From positions 1-8,599 of the forward strand of contig JAUXGQ010000041.1 of the NCBI GenBank assembly GCA_030621975.1: 8,599 bases of DNA. Reading direction: 5' to 3'. Position 1 is the first letter of the stretch; every line of letters begins with the position of its first letter. Positions 7,186 to 8,599 of this stretch are shown in pieces. A model generated the notes under the pieces. The model did no database searches and had not been told where the DNA came from. It was given only the letters and a program-made list of their open reading frames with translations. The stretch comes from Gammaproteobacteria bacterium (GTDB taxonomy: Bacteria; Pseudomonadota; Gammaproteobacteria; Chromatiales; Chromatiaceae). The position numbers and the translations under genes were made by a program.

Positions 7186-7214
7186 CTTCCGCCCCGACAG
7201 GTGCGGGGCGGAAG
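7186..7214 (-). terminator. Hairpin probably ending ppk2 transcription
   Basis: A perfect 11-bp GC-rich stem (7186-7196 with 7204-7214) closes a 7-nt loop, starting 17 nt after the ppk2 stop codon. On the minus strand only a poor T-rich run follows (TGCTGTTT), so it is not a textbook intrinsic terminator. It may instead stabilise the 3' end, or act with the REP-like doublet as a two-way barrier between the convergent genes. Confidence 0.55.
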
Positions 7215-7231
7215 GCCTATCTCGGATCAGA

Positions 7232-8269
7232 TCAGTCCTCCGTGCCCAACTCCTCCTGCACCGAGCGCACGATCCGGGGGTCATATTCGAGCAGTTCCTT
7301 GCGTTTTCCCGGATAGTCCATCTTCCCGAGCAGGTAACGCATGGCATTGATACGCGCCCGTTTTTTGTCGTCCGACTTGATGATGATCCAGGGACAATCC
7401 GCCGTGGAGGTGAAGAAGAACATGTCTTCCTTGGCGCGGGTATAGTCCTCCCATTTGTCCTGGGACTCCTGGTCCACCGGGCTCAGCTTCCACTGCTTGA
7501 GCGGGTCATGGGTACGGTTGGTGAAGCGCCTGAGCTGCTCCTTTTTACTCACCGAGTAGTAGAATTTGGTCACCTTTATGCTGGAGCGTATCAGCATACG
7601 TTCCAGTTCGGGAACCGCACGCAGAAACTCCTTGACATCAGAGCCCGTACAAAAGCCCATAACCCTCTCCACCATGGCCCGGTTGTACCAACTGCGGTCG
7701 AAAAATACGATCTCGCCCCCAGATGGCAGATTGGCCAGGTAGCGCTGGAAAAACCATTGGGTCCTTTCTTTGTCACCGGGCTTGTCCAGCGCCACCACCC
7801 GGCAGCCACGGGGGTTCATGTGTTCTATGAAGCGTTTGATGGTGCCCCCTTTTCCCCCGGCGTCCCGGCCCTCGTTGATCACCAGGATCTTCTGCCCCGT
7901 TTCCCTGACCCAGTTCTGCATTTTCATCAGTTCCACATGCAGGGGCATGATAAGCTCGAGATAATCTGCGGCCTTCAGTTTCCTCAACGGTCCCTTCAGA
8001 TCGTTTGCCGGATGCTTGCGGTTGCTGAGCTTTTGCGCCTGTTTGAGTTTGAAGGCCTCGGCGTCTTTGCCACTGGGCTTTATATCCTCGAGGACCAGGG
8101 TATCGGGTGCGGAAGCGCCTCTTTTGGCCGCCTTGTCCTCATCCGCCTCCAATCTCAAGGCTTCCTTGTCCAGCAACAGGTCGTCTGCGGTTTCCGAATC
8201 GATCGGTGGTGCCTGGGTGTCATCGTCCAGTTTTGCAGCGGTGGTATCTAAATCGGTCACTTTTGCCAT
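7232..8269 (-). CDS. ppk2: Polyphosphate kinase 2 (PPK2 family, probably class I)
   Basis: A 345-residue cytoplasmic kinase that moves phosphate between inorganic polyphosphate and nucleotides; class I enzymes mainly phosphorylate ADP or GDP from polyphosphate, or the reverse. The catalytic domain covers about 95-335. Walker A is GRDAGGKGG (134-142), followed by TIKRFIEHMNPRG; Walker B is FFDRSWYNRA (189-198). The lid region follows, with conserved RRFTNRTHDPLKQWKLSPVD and WEDYTRAKEDMF. The first 90 residues form an acidic, low-complexity extension unlike the core. The single Walker A/B set points to a one-domain enzyme, class I or III; the substrate class is not certain from motifs alone. 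The ATG at 8269 is preceded by a GGGGGAAA ribosome site. It is monocistronic in this window and convergent with lysR, with no evident functional link to the oxidoreductase operon apart from general energy metabolism. Confidence 0.92.
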   Translation of the reverse strand: MAKVTDLDTTAAKLDDDTQAPPIDSETADDLLLDKEALRLEADEDKAAKRGASAPDTLVLEDIKPSGKDAEAFKLKQAQKLSNRKHPANDLKGPLRKLKAADYLELIMPLHVELMKMQNWVRETGQKILVINEGRDAGGKGGTIKRFIEHMNPRGCRVVALDKPGDKERTQWFFQRYLANLPSGGEIVFFDRSWYNRAMVERVMGFCTGSDVKEFLRAVPELERMLIRSSIKVTKFYYSVSKKEQLRRFTNRTHDPLKQWKLSPVDQESQDKWEDYTRAKEDMFFFTSTADCPWIIIKSDDKKRARINAMRYLLGKMDYPGKRKELLEYDPRIVRSVQEELGTED

Positions 8270-8305
8270 GATCTATTTCCCCCTTTACCAGAGATTTCAA
8301 TGTCG

Positions 8306-8329
8306 TGAGGATTATCCTCAGTTTTTTTT
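8306..8329 (+). terminator. Perfect 15-bp palindrome followed by T8, upstream of ppk2
   Basis: TGAGGATTATCCTCA (8306-8320) is a perfect dyad around a central T, followed by G and eight T (8322-8329). Read on the plus strand it has the form of a short intrinsic terminator (6-bp stem, TTA loop, U-tract). It lies 37-60 bp upstream of the ppk2 start codon, antisense to its leader, and no plus-strand gene ends here. It could block antisense transcription, or the dyad could be an operator for ppk2. Confidence 0.4.
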
Positions 8330-8546
8330 CGACTTTAGGAGCCGACACAAACTCTTGCTGACTAACACAAGCTCAGCGCTTTGTTATTTTCGCAAAAAGA
8401 TATCATGTCCCGATTAATCGATTCTATAACCGTTTTCTGTTCCTTGCCAGAAGGATAGCCGACTCCGGATGCCGTTGCATGCGACGCGTTGGCCGGAAGC
8501 ACCCGTAATCGGCTCTGAGAAACTCTAGGCCTGGAGCATTAACCTT
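8330..8546. other. Intergenic region upstream of ppk2, no gene seen
   Basis: No convincing coding frame on either strand; the plus-strand frame that reads across from inside ppk2 ends at 8417 and resembles no family I know. The part at 8335-8440 is AT-richer and should hold the ppk2 promoter; TATAGA and TGATAT on the minus strand are weak -10 candidates without good -35 partners. Two overlapping perfect palindromes, CGATTAATCG (8411-8420) and AATCGATT (8416-8423), are possible binding sites. The GC-richer part further right has AGCCGA and TCGGCT arms about 47 nt apart, a possible leader structure for the gene starting at 8547. Confidence 0.4.
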
Positions 8547-8599
8547 ATGAAATTTAACGAACAAATAGAATTACACTCACAATCTTCAGCAGGCAGAAC
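8547..8599 (+). CDS. Possible start of a plus-strand gene cut by the window edge (hypothetical)
   Basis: An ATG followed by 16 further open codons (beginning MKFNEQIELHS) runs off the right end. A TGGAG ribosome-like site lies about 10 nt upstream at 8532-8536. Too little is visible to name a family, and chance openness over 53 bases is quite likely. Confidence 0.35.
   Translation, partial: MKFNEQIELHSQSSAGR

Noticed and set aside
7040..8251. Plus-strand open frame (403 codons) opposite ppk2
   Set aside because: Antisense shadow of the PPK2 catalytic domain, also running through the REP-like repeat and the hairpin; no family resemblance.
8450..8546. Riboswitch-like leader (CTGAGA and nearby GC arms suggested a TPP element)
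   Set aside because: Only a single short string matches; the paired elements and the second conserved box of a TPP riboswitch are not in the right order. No other riboswitch class fits by eye.

Overview
The window looks like a piece of a moderately GC-rich proteobacterial chromosome. A gammaproteobacterium of the purple-sulfur or sulfur-oxidising kind is my best guess. That rests only on base composition, the CysB-type LysR regulator, the class of PPK2 and the style of the palindromic repeats, so it is weak. I see no rRNA, tRNA, CRISPR array, integrase or complete insertion sequence.

Left part (12-5817, minus strand) is a two-gene operon read right to left. First comes a membrane-anchored RnfB-like polyferredoxin (293 aa). 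After a 46-nt gap comes a very large single-chain 2-oxoacid (pyruvate):ferredoxin oxidoreductase (1625 aa, against about 1200 for ordinary NifJ/PFOR). The large enzyme carries the complete PFOR domain order, two long helical insertions around its Fe-S clusters, and an extra single-cluster ferredoxin module on a flexible C-terminal tether. No other rnf genes are present. The likely joint role is oxidative decarboxylation of pyruvate or a related 2-oxoacid (or the reverse carboxylation), with electrons moving between the enzyme's Fe-S chain and a membrane-tethered RnfB-like partner.

Middle part (5818-6995) is an AT-rich divergent promoter region with two back-to-back TATAAT boxes and a TTCAA-N7-TTGAA dyad. 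It is followed by a plus-strand LysR-type regulator of the CysB kind. The layout is that of a classical LysR divergon, so this regulator probably controls the oxidoreductase operon and itself.

Right part (6996-8599): lysR converges on a minus-strand class I polyphosphate kinase 2 gene (ppk2). Between them lie a REP-like doublet of inverted palindromes and a strong GC hairpin that probably ends ppk2. Upstream of ppk2 is a 277-bp AT-richer gap with several short palindromes, one followed by eight T. The first 17 codons of a possible plus-strand gene run off the right edge.

The part most worth a second look is the giant oxidoreductase plus lone RnfB pair. In the last ferredoxin domain of the RnfB-like protein all four ligands of one [4Fe-4S] cluster are gone while all four of the other are kept. 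The added C-terminal module of the oxidoreductase shows the same stripped-down pattern.
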